Part shown: piece after piece, positions 13,585 to 26,492 of the stretch
Numbering within the stretch: the first letter of the stretch is position 1
Layout of the letters: each line of letters opens with the position of its first letter
Assembly: GCA_013397795.1 (NCBI GenBank)
Contig: VZTJ01003242.1
Location: 2,014,292-2,078,291, forward strand
Source of the DNA: Orthonyx spaldingii
Taxonomy: Eukaryota > Chordata > Aves > Passeriformes > Orthonychidae
DNA length: 64,000 bases
Direction of reading: 5' to 3'
Notes under the pieces: generated by a model
Told to the model about the DNA's origin: nothing
The model's database searches: none
What the model saw: only the letters and a program-made list of their open reading frames with translations
Position numbers and translations under genes: made by a program

Positions 13585-13656
13585 NNNNNNNNNNNNNNNN
13601 NNNNNNNNNNNNNNNNNNNNNNNNNNNNNNNNNNNNNNNNNNNNNNNNNNNNNNNN
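13585..13656. other. assembly gap (72 N)
   Basis: A run of 72 N lies in front of a C homopolymer. Both edges end in almost the same string, TATAAACCCC before the gap and TATAAAACCCC after it. Open frames crossing the N run are artefacts. Confidence 0.98.
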
Positions 13657-13670
13657 TCATGCTTATAAAA

Positions 13671-13684
13671 CCCCCCCCCCCCCC
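13671..13684. repeat. C homopolymer beside the gap
   Basis: An uninterrupted C run of about 14 bases follows TATAAAA on the right side of the gap. It is a likely reason for the assembly break, and its length is unreliable. Confidence 0.9.
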
Positions 13685-13921
13685 ACAAAAATACACACAC
13701 AGAGCACTTGGGTCTTACAAATGCAATGTCCTTGGCAATCCACTTTGCGTGAACCAAAAAAGAGTTTGAGTGAAACTCACAAAAGCAAAGACTTTACCCT
13801 ATATTCTGCAATTTTGAGGCATAAAGCAGGGATTTAAGGATGTTATCTGGGCCTTTTCCATGAGTATCCTCACTTTTGTCAGTTTAAAGCTGGAACTAGT
13901 GCATTAGCTGCAGGGATTGGG

Positions 13922-13948
13922 GTGTGTGTGTGTGTATGTGTGTGTGTG
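13922..13948. repeat. (GT)n microsatellite
   Basis: About thirteen GT dinucleotides are interrupted once by TATG. This is a possible polymorphic marker. Confidence 0.95.
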
Positions 13949-16933
13949 GTTTAATACACATTTAATATAGCTCCTGGGAAAGCTAATGGAGTTGCCTTGG
14001 GGAGTTGAGCAATCTCCCAGTGTGCTCTGCATAAATCTTCTTTAGCTGCAGGTGAACAAAAAGTTATGTTAAGTGCAAAAGTGAAGGTAACAGCTGCTGA
14101 ATCCCTTTTGCTGGCCTGCAGAGAATTGGTACTGCATGTTACCAGCTGATTGGTGATTTCTTAACCTCCTCTAACCTGTAAAAATAAGAGGAAAATTTGA
14201 AGCTTTGGGGGAAGAATTTCTCTCTTAGTAGAATTTCTTTCATTCACCAAGGCCAGTGGGTTAAAAAAATAATTTTGAAAGAAATTCAGATAGAAAATGG
14301 CCAGGATACCACAAATGCAGTTTTATAACAATCTTTCTTCTTATTTTTCTTTTTTTTTTTTTTCTTGTAGAAGATAACTTGGTTTTATACTTTACTGTCT
14401 TATTAACAGAATGCATTTTGGAAGTCTGCCACTGTTAACAGTATCAGAAGGATTTAGGGCTGCTGAAATACACTTGAAGATTTAATTCTGCTGACTTCAG
14501 CTCTGATCCGAAGTAAAAACTGTAACCATAGATTAAATGTTTAGCGCCAGATATTGCAATTGCTGCTTCTTGTCGTAAATCCTTGTGTCTATTGCTGTTT
14601 CAGACAGCTCTCTGCGGGCCCTTGGCTGTGCATGCAGCACAATGCTCGTGTCGTATAAGATTCTTCACCAGGGGCCAATTCCTGAAGTCCTCTCTCCATC
14701 CTTCCTCATAAAACTCCCAGTTGCCTGAGTGAGAACCTTGAGACATAGCAGTGCAAGGCTGCCTCACCGACATAATTCCCACGTGACACTGTGAAAACTA
14801 GGACCATCACCTGCTTTTTTAATGCCCCATCTCTGGTTCTCAAAAAGAGCATTCCAAGGGCGGTGGGAAAGGGCCTTTTCAGACTTTATTAATCTCTTAG
14901 GAGACTCAACTAATAAAAGCAAATAATCAATACAAAATTAGATTGTCATGATGAAAATTAACTAATGTGGTCATTCATACAGTAGAATATCTGGTTAAAA
15001 GTTTAAGGGCTACCTCCCTCTCTTAGTTCTAATTTTATAGGTCTCAGTAGACTCCTTTTTTGGACTTAGCAGCCACTGACATTTTAATCTTTTTAATGTG
15101 GTCATCTGATTTACATGTGGGGTTCACTTTTTCATAGTGACTAGTTCTTCACTCACTGCTTATTGCACTCAAATAAAGTTATAATAAGAATACATTTCAA
15201 TAGTCCCTGGTCCAAAACTGGTGCCTGTCTTCCCTGACCTTGGGTAGATTGATTGCATTGTAAACCTCAGCACACAAGCTTTAATTTTTTTTTCTATTAA
15301 AATTTTAATGTCAGAGGCAAAATATTTTCAAGGTATCTCATAGCACCTATCATACTAACATGTGAGAACATGCTGGTACCCTTACTCTTCTAATGAAAAA
15401 GAAAGAAGAATGAAAAAAATAAAACCAAGGCTGAGAAAATGGCACACACTAGAGAAAGAAAATGCTCTGGTGTTTTCCACACCAGCACTGTGGCCACATG
15501 TAGAGATTGGGATGAAAGGCATTGAGTTATAAGCCTTTGTCGGGACTCCTAGGTGGTGGGCTGATGTTGAAATTTTTATGTTTTCAGGAAGAGGAAAAAA
15601 GAAAAATAAGAATAAAAAACTTAAATCATAATGTTGAGTAGAAGGTTAGCAGTGGTACCCCAGCCCAGGTAACCCATAAATTAAGTAAAAATTATTCACC
15701 CAACTTGCTGGACATCTATATTTACTCCAACCTCTGGGACTGGAAAATTCTGGCTTATGCTTTATCCTGGTACCTGGAAAGGAACAACTTCAGAATCTGA
15801 GAAATTTGGCTTAAACAAATTTTAATTTTAATTTGAGCTCCTGGAGTTTTGGCATGATGGTGTAGTGATAACTTGCTGCGGGATTGTCTGGCCTGCTTGT
15901 GCAAGCTCACATTCAGTTATAAGTTTTGACTGGTTTCTTGAGACTTCTCATACTTCATCTACTAGTTTTTTCAGCTTTATATAAGACCCATATAGAATAA
16001 AAGCATCACTTGTTTCGCATGGCTGTGCCAGTCCCAAAGCATGCAGATAAAAGAAACTGTGCAGTGATGCACTCAGCACAGCTCCAGTGCAGGAGGCAAT
16101 CATTTCCTTTGTTCCTCTCCCATGTGAGCAAACTAGTCTTTTATTAATTCTCTACCCTATCCCCATTTAGTCTTATAGAGAGTGCCAGGGAGAAGCTGGG
16201 AATAGAATGCTTTCCTCTCTTTTTTGCTACAGGTCATATAAAATGGATATTGCACTCAGTGCAGATGGGGCGACATTGCCATTCATCAGTTCCCCAAATT
16301 GGCTGCTTGGCAGACAGAATTATTTAAGTAAAACTGAAGTAATTTTCAAAATTGAAACTTAAGCTGTTTAGTGACATAAGCCAAGAGCAGTTTTTCTTGG
16401 ACCCCCAACACTTCCTTGGCTCACATTCACAGTTCGGCTATTTTCATTCCCGTCAATTAGCTCAATCTCCACGGATGTGAGGAAGGGCTGGAGCAGTGCG
16501 GTTTCTTTGATGCAATTTCGTGTATACATATGGAGCATCTGTTACTCCAGGAGTCTTGCCGTCACTTCCATTATATGGAGAGTATTGCTAGTGATAGGAA
16601 CTCAGGACCTGATGGGCCATTTTCTTCTGAGCTTTGCACAGAAGTGCCTTGGCAGAGAGCCGCGTGCTAGGGAATACCCCTCCAAACAAAGGAAATACGC
16701 TGTGGAAAAGCCCTGCAAAGGGGTCCAGAGAAAATAAAATGTGTAAGAGTGTGCTCCCTTCTGCTCCACTCCTCCTGAACTTCTGGGTGTTTGACACTTG
16801 CAACATCCAAATAACGCTGACACAGTGGGCTTGAACACCAAACTTGGAGTACTCAGGCTGCTCCACTCGAAAATAAAAGACTCATGGATTGCACTTCACC
16901 TTTAACAGCCTCTTGCTATCAGGTCACTTTTTT

Positions 16934-16949
16934 GGGGGGGGAGGGGGAG
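16934..16949 (+). repeat. G-rich tract
   Basis: Eight G, one A, five G, then AG. The long runs could contribute to a G-quadruplex, but there is no surrounding gene to give this a role. Confidence 0.7.
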
Positions 16950-18929
16950 TTATAAAAGGTTTTCCTGCAGTATTTCTTTCAAGACAGCATGTATTCCACT
17001 TGTATTGATCTGCCAGAGGCTATCATTACCAACAACTCAGGTAAACATCTTCAGCCAATTATTAACCTGTGATAGAAAGATAGCATTTTCTCTGCTTCTT
17101 GGTATATTTTATTTATTCTTAACACTTTCCAGGGAAATATCTGAGAGTTCTTGTTTTTCATCTCATAATTTGGTCAGGAGGATAGGTTAAGAGTCTGAGA
17201 TTGCTGCCCCAAATCCCAGCACTTGGTTAAGTGTGATTTAAGTGGCAATTAAAATGTTATGATAGGCTTCAGCAGACAATGAGCTTCTGACTCTCATTTA
17301 GCACACCCACCCATTGCCTAATTTCAGAAAGGGGCTGATGGATAGTTTCAAGGACCATTCAAGGAATATTTAACAGGTACCTGCTCTGTTTCATAGATTG
17401 CCACTGGTTTAATAACTACTACATTTCCAGCTTGTTTGGGTACCTTAGTCTCCAAGTGACCTTCTTTGTAGGGAAAAGCAAACCATACTGGTACATGGTT
17501 AAACCACCTGCAGGCTTCAGGAACTCTCAGGTGGCCAGAAAATGCCACCAATGCTTGCAGAAACCCCACACTCACTGTCAGGGCACCTCGGGCACCAGGG
17601 CTTGCCATCTTCAGAGAGGAATTGTCTACTTCTGCTCCAGTGCACACTGAAAATGAGAAGGCTAACATATCATATAAAACAATTATTGGCAAATTGACTT
17701 AACCAAGATGCACTGTTCTGATTTGAGCTATTTTGTTAGAGAAAATTTTCTAACAGGGGAAAAGATGTCTTGACAAAAAAAAATAAAAAAAGAGAGAGAA
17801 AAAGTAGCATACCATTCAAAAAAGTTTAGTGGAGTATTTCAGTTATTCTTTCCAAATAACATTTCACTGAAATCGACACACTGCGGCAAACATGTTTGTC
17901 TTTTATCAACTGACATTTTTCCTTCTAAAAATTTCCAACCAGAACTTTTCTACTCATGTATCAGTATTGCAGTAGGACTATTTGTAACTGTGGTTTGAAT
18001 TTATGTGAGATGCTTTTAGTCTGACTCTTCAACCCACTTAGATCAAGGCAGACTCTTTTATAATTTGAAACATTCCACAGTGTTTATCTCTGGGTTGGTG
18101 AAATGGATTAGAAGGTCAGTTTTAAATTATTGGTTCATGAGTTATGTTGCTCCTATAAATTCCTTCATTTTCTCAAAATAGGTTAATTGTTTCTTGTCAC
18201 CTCCTACATAATATTAAATTATATAGATATGTATAAGCTGGTTATGTACAAAAATATAGAATTTGCTTTTTCCTTGGAGATATAAGAAGTTTATATAGTG
18301 AAATTCAGAAAATACAGCAGAGATATAGCCTTTACCAATATCAGTTCTCTCAGTACACTCCCTAACCTTTGACTCTGAATATGGAGTCATTATAGCAAAA
18401 CGTGCTAGCTTTGCTGTTTCGAATGTATATATGCATCTATACTGAATGCTAACAGAATATGGAGAGAGAATACAGAAGGCAAAGAGTGCCCAGCATTGGT
18501 GGTTATTAGTCTGAGAACTGCTTTGCCATAAAATAAAAATATGTTACCTATTCCTGTATGCCAGTTATAATTTAGTGGGTTAAGTGATTTGGAACCTGCC
18601 ATGCTCTTTGGAGGCTGCAGTTCCAAAGACACATCTAACCCATCATTACAGCACATCTGAACCACCAGAGCAGGTCTAGAATCTGCCCCAACATGTTTCG
18701 GCATGAACTGAATGTAAAGCTGCCAGATATAGTCATTCATCCAGCTTCTTCTTTCCATGGACTAACATGTGGAAACGGTCTTGTAACAGACTTTACTTCT
18801 CTTAAATTACAAGGATCTGTTCCTGATCAGTTTTGAGAAGTACCTATAATTTTCAATCATTACCTGGGACCGATAATAACAGAATATTTGTTGGTAATTG
18901 CATTCTATTCTCTCATTTTAGGATTATTA

Positions 18930-19075
18930 CTTTTCATTGTTTCTTTCTTTGTTTTTTGGAGGTTTGTGGGGGTGAGGGGATGAGTTGTTTATTTATTTTT
19001 GTGGGGGGTTTTTTAATTGGACTTTTTTTGTTTGTTTTATTGTTTTTGTTTTGTTTTGTCTTGTTTGTGTCTCCC
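18930..19075 (+). repeat. T/G-rich low-complexity stretch
   Basis: Long T runs are spaced by single or clustered G (TTTTG-like units near 19041-19070, and G5-G6 runs near 18967 and 19002). The open frames of 85 and 102 codons here translate to Phe/Leu/Val-rich strings because of the composition and are not genes. Confidence 0.8.
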
Positions 19076-19309
19076 TGGGACTGTCCATGAGCAAAATTAT
19101 CTGGGAAACAACCTTGTCACTTGGTTATGGAGCACCAATAAAACTGAACAGCATTTTTTTGTCTTCACTGAATAGGCTTTGCTATGTAATAGCCCAGTGC
19201 CATTACAAATTCAAACCCTATATATATATTGTTCATGGCCCTTTGTGTCATCAGGAAATTAAAGTTTGCAGCTGGCCTCTTCATCTTAGTTAATCATGCA
19301 AACATGAAA

Positions 19310-19985
19310 TCCTTAAAGGTCCACACAGTGGTCCCTGCAGGGGCCCCACTCAACACTTCTCTGCAGCGTGACATTGTTTTTCAGCTGTGTTTTTATCTTC
19401 TCCCCTCTTCTGTTCTGAGCTCCTGCTGCTTTTAGCTTCAGTAGCAGACTGTCATGTGGCACTTTATCATGGGCTGTCCAGAGCACCACAGTGGCCATGC
19501 CCCTTCACCACACACCACAACCTGCTCGCAAGTTTAGGAGGTTAGGGATGAAGCCTTTCCTGCTCTCACTATCCTGTTTTCCTGCCTTCAGCCCTGCCCC
19601 AGTGGCAAATGGGGAAAACCTTGGAGAATATCTTGTACTGTGTCTTACACAAGATTGCAGGGCGATGGCTTAATCGTTTAGTTTCTCCGGCCTGTATTTT
19701 ATGCTCTGGTTGCTTGTTTTCTAAGAACTCAGTTAAATTATGACAATAAATCAAAGATTTCCTTCCAGATGTCTTCTAACATCTAGCATCATTTCCTCCA
19801 GGTCCTGGATATGTCCTAGATTTTGGTTTCCTTAGGTAATTTCCTCCACTGGCCTTACTGACCCTAACAGAGGTTGACCTGTAGTTAACTTTGTCTCGCT
19901 TTTTAAGATTCAGTTTGAAGAAGTCAGTCAATACCTCATTTAAAGAGGATGGGGGGAGGTGGGAGTGAAGGAAAGATTTCACTAC
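19310..19985 (-). pseudogene. decayed LINE reverse-transcriptase fragment (CR1/L3-like)
   Basis: Seen on the minus strand, from high to low coordinate: KRDKVNYRSTSV (about 19905-19868), which fits the family segment ending in NYRPVSL; EEMMLDVRRHLE (about 19805-19765), which fits the following MEQ...H-E helix; HDKVPHDSLLLKLKA (about 19475-19430), which fits the palm segment AFDKVPH--LL-KL; and in another frame SGAPAGTTV (about 19352-19325), which fits SGVPQGSV. The motif order is correct for a non-LTR retrotransposon RT. The frame shifts several times, so the copy is dead and old. The middle (19500-19760) aligns poorly and may hold an insertion. The exact clade cannot be settled by eye. Confidence 0.68.
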
Positions 19986-20298
19986 CTTTTCTTCATTTTC
20001 ATTTCCTGTGCCATTGTATTCTAACTTTCTCCCTGACTGATTTTCACTGTCTTGCAGATGACAAGAAAAATCTCTTCGTATTTGTTCTCCTATTTTTTCT
20101 TTTCTCTGCTGTAACCTCTTTAAAATTTTTGTTAGCTTTTCCGTACCTCTTGGTACATAACATACATGTGAAACATTTAAAGGGCTTTTATTTTTTACCA
20201 GATTGTTCCAGAGTTGTTAATATTTTTCTCTTTACCATTGAGAAAGCCATTTTGTCATTTTAAAGATCACAGCTACTTTTATAGAGCTCTAATCTTTT

Positions 20299-20427
20299 GG
20301 GCCCTAATCCAACAAATCTTTTAAGCATGTGCTTAACTTCAGACATGTGAGCAGTTGTATTGAACTCAATGGAGCTAGTCAGGTGCTTAAAGTTAAGCAG
20401 ATGATGAAGTGCTTTGTTTGGCTGGCC
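20299..20427. mobile_element. foldback (palindromic) element, MITE-like
   Basis: Two arms of about 60 bp are imperfect inverted copies around ATTGAACTCAAT (20359-20370). The outer ends are GGGCC (20299 on) and GGCC (20424-20427). Inside, GTGCTTAACTT (20329 on) pairs with AAAGTTAAGCA (20390 on). The same symmetry shows in translation: the plus strand reads MLNFRHVSSCIELN and the minus strand LLNFKHLTSSIEFN from the mirrored position. Known: short palindromic, non-autonomous DNA elements with this design are common relics in amniote genomes. I cannot name the family with certainty, and no clear target duplication was found. Confidence 0.62.
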
Positions 20428-23400
20428 TTGCAGAGCACCGTCCCCCAGGAGCCCCTTCGCCAGCAGCCTGCGCTGAGCTACCCGCGGGGCGGCTGTTCTG
20501 GCTGCACTCAGGAGACAGGCACAGCAGCAGGGAGGGAGGGAGGGATCCCGCAGCACACGCCTTTGGGCCCTCCCAGAGCTTTCAGGGGAGTATCTTTTCA
20601 GTTACTGATTTTAATATAATGCATGCCTTTGCACATGGTGACTTCTGACCTCTAGGTGTCTGCGATTTAAGTTATACAGGCGTGGGCCAAGGAAGAGGGT
20701 AACCAAACCAGATGAAACAAGAAAGATGATACAAAGACAGCCACACGAGTCTGATTTCATAAGGACGTGCAGCTTTTCCATTGTCTTCTCCTGCTGATTT
20801 TAGAGACACCTGTGTGTGCTCAGTCCTCACCTGGCTGTATTCAGCCTCTTGCAGGATCAGAACCTGGTCTTCTTTACATATTCATTTATTTATTTATGTC
20901 ACCTCCCTCCTTCAGCTGCCCATATTTTTTGCATTGGTGCTCAGAGGTGGGAAGATGGCCCACCCTCACCAGGTGCTCAGTGTGCTGCTACCCGCTCCAG
21001 GTTCTGCTCAGTACATCCAGAGTAAAAAGTCACTTTTCCAACTGCTTGAGAGAAAGGGGCCACAACAGGAACTGAGTTCCCTTTGCCCCAAGGCACATGG
21101 AGGACACTGGTATGGCAGCACTACCCATCACAAATTTCTCCTGTTTGCTTCCACCTGCCTGAGAGGTGGAAGCTGTTCTGCAGTCACTTTGTGGCACCAA
21201 AGGACATGCACTGACCAGGAAAGTTAGGTTGTAGTAGCAGCTCGGGTGCTCAGAAGTTAACTTGAAAAGGGACTGCATTCAAGCACCTGGGAAATGCTTC
21301 TCTGGACAGATGTGAACCTATTAAAATGATGGTTTGTAAAATTGCATGTGGTAGGCTCCTATATCAGCTAAACTATCTGGCTCTAGTCATGTTGGCTTGG
21401 AGGATGTGAATAAGCTGGTTGGCATTTTTGTGTGCTCTGTCAAACCAGTTAAATCTTAGGACACTGCTTTCTCCAAGGCCTGGCCAGATGAAGAAAACAT
21501 CATCACTAAATAAATGGGACAGGCCTGATATAAACTACCAGGTGTTTCCTTGGACAAGTGATTTTGGAGTTTCTCACCGATACGGGCTTGAAAGTTATTT
21601 TATAAAAAGGCTGTTTCATGTAAGTTTCATTCCTACCTCTCTCAAGGCTTCTCTCTCTGTCAGAGACTGTACATAGAAAATGTGTCCTTTTAAGTTAAGG
21701 GAGGAATTCCCTCAGCTGGCAGCAGTCATAAGATCCCTTATTCATACTGGGGTGGCAACCAGGAGGCTCCATCCAGGACCAAGGCCCAGTCACACAGGTG
21801 CTGTACAATTGTTTCCCTTCAATCACTGTAGGAAAAGCTGTTAATAATTTCTCTCCTCTTTTGGAGGTTGGCTGCTAGGAATGGGGAAAGATTTGGGTAA
21901 CACCACTTTAAAATAATTTCTGCTGACCTCAGACTGAAGAAGCCACTAAAGCAGGAATGGGAACAGGATGAAGCCCATGGTGACAGCAGCAATTTCAGCA
22001 TTATTCCGGGAAAGATAACGTGTCACTCTTCTGCATTGGTAGACTGGCATCTCTTGTTGTCGTGCGACCCTAATTAATTTATATAGTATGTGTCATGGGG
22101 GAAGACAAGATCCAGACTGAAACCTTTGTAATGGAATTTTACCCTGTGCCAGACAGAAGTAATTAACTATATCTATCTTTTTCAGTTTCAGTTGCTCTTC
22201 CCTAAAAGATTTATATTAGAAAGGTGAAATCATACACAGTCACACCTTGTCCATACAAGCTTTTCCTATCTCCTGTGACAGAATTAAGTGCTACACTTTT
22301 TCTCTAGTAAACAGTAGTATCTCTATAACTAGCACCAAACAAAGTCACTCTGAGCACGCTCATTCTTTATGACATTATCACTGCTCTGATTGCTAGATAG
22401 CCTCTGACATCCCATATTCACTTACATTTCCTCTATCCATATTTACTTCAATTTCTCCAGGCATATCCTGTTGAATGCATAGTGGATAGGGAGGTAGTTA
22501 TATATAGGATATATATACAGACAGCACCAAGCTCATCAGAAAAGAGCAGAGGAGGAGAGGGAGAACACAGTTGCTCTTTTAAGCTAATGAAAGGAGAATA
22601 CAGCTTCACACAAACCACAGCAGAGCTGTGAAAATCCTTGTTGTTAAAGGTCTACAAGGACTAAAACCAAAATTAAAAGGATTGTCTTTGTAGCGCTTGA
22701 GTTTGGGAGATTAGGAAATGGAGATACTTCCTCAGCCTGTGGAAGATGCTGAGCTGTGTCTGATGCTGTCCGGATAGAGTTCAAAGGCAGTTTCTTTCTT
22801 CTGTTCTGGCCAATGAGGATTATTACATTGGCACCATTTCTCTGGGGTTAGCTTCTGTCGCCCTCCTCTCCAAACTCTCCAGCTCAACATGATCCTTCCC
22901 CAGCCCATCTTCATGTAACCATCAGGCCCAGTAACAAGCTGCGGAAGCTCACGTGCTTCAAGACCAGATTGAGGAGTCTGCATGAGGAGTTAAGCTGCCT
23001 GGGCTGCAGCAGAAGTCAGCAGGCAGCTGCGGGTGGACTGGGAGCAGCCAATGCTGCAGTCAGCATGGCTCTTTGTAGTTGAAGAATTTGGATATACCCC
23101 TGGAGGTGGTGGTGGTCCAGCAGCAGCATCACCTGGAGTAACGACGCCTGCTGGAGATATGGTGGGCAAAAACTGCATCACCAAGCAGCCTCCCCACCCC
23201 TGGGGGCTGCATCCAGCCCTGCTGCCAGTACTGCTCCTGTTGACAGTGCTGAGAGCTGTGCCTGCCGTTCCCTAAGTGTAAAATGTGCAGGAAATTTGAC
23301 CTATTATACCAAAATTGTGGTCATTCTCCACACCCCTGGCACCTGTATTTTGTTTCTAATGACTAGTTTGTCCTTTCTCTAGCTGGGATAAACTACAGAA

Positions 23401-23952
23401 ACTTCTCTCAGAGGCAACACTTGTCTCTATTCTGCCTGACTTCTGTCTGTCACAAGTGGTCCTGTACCACAAATAAAGACTACACTACTAATTTTAGACT
23501 GCCTCACAATCACTAATACATCATACCTCTTTAAAACCTATAGCCATTCATTTCTCTTACACATCCACGATAGGATCTTACTGTAGCATTCCAGACTGCC
23601 CCTATCTTATTTAAGCCTTATATGTCTTAACTTTTGTCCTTGGCATCCAGACAATTCTTCTATTCTCTGGATGCTTTCTGCTGAACTTCCTGTCTATAAA
23701 AATGCGCTCAGGGAGTCTATCACTCTTCCAGCCTATTCCTTCCCCTTCCCAGAGCTTCCCCTTCTCTTACCATACCAAGCAATTATTCTTATTAATTATT
23801 CCAGCTAACAGTAATTATCAGCAGCATGCACCCCCAGCTACATTAATAACAGCGATCTCTAGGACACTGAGGAATTGGCTGAAAAGATTCACTTTGCTGC
23901 TTGGATTGCAGAAGAAGACAAATTCCTTTTCTTCCCTCTGTGTCTATTTTTC

Positions 23953-23972
23953 ATTATTATTATTATTATTTT
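23953..23972. repeat. (ATT)n microsatellite
   Basis: Six or so ATT units, followed by a T run and a G7 stretch. Confidence 0.85.
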
Positions 23973-26464
23973 ATTTTTTTCAGGGGGGAGGTTCTTACCA
24001 CTTTCTTATTTTAAGATGGGCAAAAAGAGGTCAGATGAAGAAGTAAGAACTTACTGTATAGGCCTTATTGCCTAAGAAGAGTCAGGAATAGAGGGGGAAT
24101 GGTTAGTCTGTGGATTTTGTACACAGTTTCTAAGCAGTGTCATTAACTGGTTTCATTTTTTTAGCTTCTGATATTTATGGGCCAAATACTGAAATTTCTG
24201 CTTGGCCTCCAATAATCTGGGGTCTGCCTCAGGGTTAGAACTTTGAATTGTTTTCATCCGTTCCACGGTCACGGCTACCATTCAGCAGCAAATGGAATAA
24301 AATTTGGCCATGTTTCATCATCTATAATATGTCAATATTTTTCATCTCACTGCTGAAAAGCCTTGAAGATTTTAAAAGTGATGTTTCTTTAGTGCAAAAG
24401 AAGAACAAACAAAAAAAAAGAGGCAAAATGTATCTTAGAAAGAATTGAAAAAACAAAACCCTTCTGCAAAATGAGAGTTAAAAAATGTTTTCCCTCAAAA
24501 TTGCTTACCATTTGCCTAAGCAGCAAAGTTTTTAATGACATTCTAGTGAAAATAGAGTGCTCTGGCTAAATTCCTTCAAACCCAATAAAGCAGATGACTG
24601 GGAACCATAATGGAATTGATGCTGTCAAGTGCATTTGCTTTTTTAATGCTAACATGTTTTTGGTTATTAAGAAACAAAAAAACCTAGTGGCTATATGATC
24701 AACATAGCTTTTGACAGGGGCATTGGAACCCATCTGGCTTATGGATCCCCCACTTTTTTTTATTAGCTTGAGATTATAAAGTTGTAACACTGTAGTTTAG
24801 CTTCTGGCTTCTGCAATTGTAAATTGGCAAAGGGCTCACAATAAGGTGTGAGTTTCTGAAAACTAAAACACTCCACTGACCCTGTGCATACTACACAGGC
24901 CTGCAGCAGATGTACTGGATGGGGGAAATACAGTAGCACTGTTGAAATGTTACTGATTGGTTCCAACTGAGTAGCTCTAGATATAAACCAGCTTTCAAAA
25001 GCAACAGATGAGATAAAAATGTCAGAAAAAAGCATTAAAATATGATGCCATATATTAATTAAGTCACACAAGTCAAAAGTAAGCATCCTCTAGCAGTAAT
25101 GGATGTACTCCATGAACATTAGCTCCACAGTTGTCAATATCTGTGATGAAAAAAAACCCCTCTCAATCTATACAGATTTCTTTAATTTAAATAAGCCTTT
25201 TAACATAGAGAGGATTTGTTCTCTCAGTGTGCTTCATTAGTGTAGCTTACCACCACAAGACCTGGTTGTATTGAGAAAGATTGCCCCATTATCAAATAAT
25301 TAGTACTGCTTTAGCAGGTGCATACACTTACCTTTGTAATTAAATCCTTGTTAAAACACCAAAATCCAGAGAATTTAAATGGTTACCTGATCCCAGAGGA
25401 AGTAGCCCAGAAAGTTATTCTATAAGGTAGATGTCATCTGGGAGCAAAGATACTGAGCAGAGCATCTTTTCCTCATGGGATGTTGATGAAGCACATCTGC
25501 ACACATCATGCAGTGCAATAAAAATTGCAATGACAATACTAGACAAACACCTACTGTACAAGAAGCCAGAGAAACCAAGCATAAGCCTGCACAGAATCAT
25601 ATGCTCTGTAATGGAGCTCTCACAGCTTCGTTAGTTTTAGAGTTACATGCAAAATTAAAGACTATGATCCCAGTTTTTAATAATTCTTTGAAATATTTGC
25701 TAGTTTACTGTAGTCTACAATGTGACTTATTCCTGAATTTAGCTTCTGAATTCTTACCACAGTGGAACAATGGGTACATGGCTACACACACATCTATTTT
25801 TGAAGAGTTCAGAATCCTAATAAAATGTGAAAGAAAATAAAGCTGCAGTAATGTCACACACTCATAAAAAATCACATTTGTAATATGTTATAGATACATT
25901 TATATATTCTTGTGTTGTATGTTCTCCACAATTACAGATCAGTGAATGTCTATATTAATAAAATATGCCAGCAAGTGGATTAGACAGACTATTACAATAA
26001 ATTATCTCCACTCAGTTGGCACTCTCATTGTCCTCACCAGAACTGATCAACCATAATTAGTTACTCGCCTACGGAGGTGTAGCAGTGCTTTTATTACAAA
26101 GAATACTGAGCAAGCTTCCATTGTCCTGGCTACTTGTACTCAGACTCCTAGGATGGATCAGAAACCCCAACCAAACTCTAGTTTCCAAAAGCCAGAGAGG
26201 AAATGAACAGATTGGAATAGATTTGTTATCCCCCTCTCAGAAGAATTCTACTGACCGAAACAGTAGGGACCAACATGAAAAATCATTTACAATATCTGTG
26301 CATACTCATTGACTTCAATCTGTGTTCAAAGTTGTAGATTCAGTGCTGACAAAAGTACCCTTATATTTTAGATGTGAAACAGCTATAGAACAGCCAGTTT
26401 CTGGAACGAAGTTCTTAGATAAATGGAGTTAGTTCTGGAAATCAATTTAGACAAAGCTGCAGCA

Positions 26465-26492
26465 GTGCTGGTATTGGAGTGCTGGTATTGGA
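26465..26492 (+). repeat. 14-bp tandem duplication
   Basis: GTGCTGGTATTGGA occurs twice head to tail with no mismatch, which suggests a recent local duplication. Confidence 0.9.

Larger units (their letters stand above)
13685..18929. other. unique non-coding sequence with simple repeats
   Basis: No exon, RNA gene or transposon was recognised outside the simple repeats listed separately. Two minus-strand open frames of about 115 codons (17348-17692 and 18405-18758) are discussed elsewhere in this report and match no family I know. Confidence 0.5.

Noticed and set aside
13312..13757. Open frames on both strands across the gap
   Set aside because: They run through 72 undetermined bases, so they are artefacts.
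18405..18758. 117-codon minus-strand frame starting with ATG
   Set aside because: Frames of this length are expected several times by chance in 64 kb of AT-rich DNA, and the translation resembles nothing known to me.
20781..21227. 148-codon plus-strand frame
   Set aside because: No recognisable family, three overlapping frames in the same place, and no splice or promoter context.
23033..23275. Gly/Ala-rich frame (GYTPGGGGGPAAASPG) that looked like part of a nuclear protein
   Set aside because: Only about 30 residues look protein-like and the rest is low complexity. A processed pseudogene is possible but cannot be supported.
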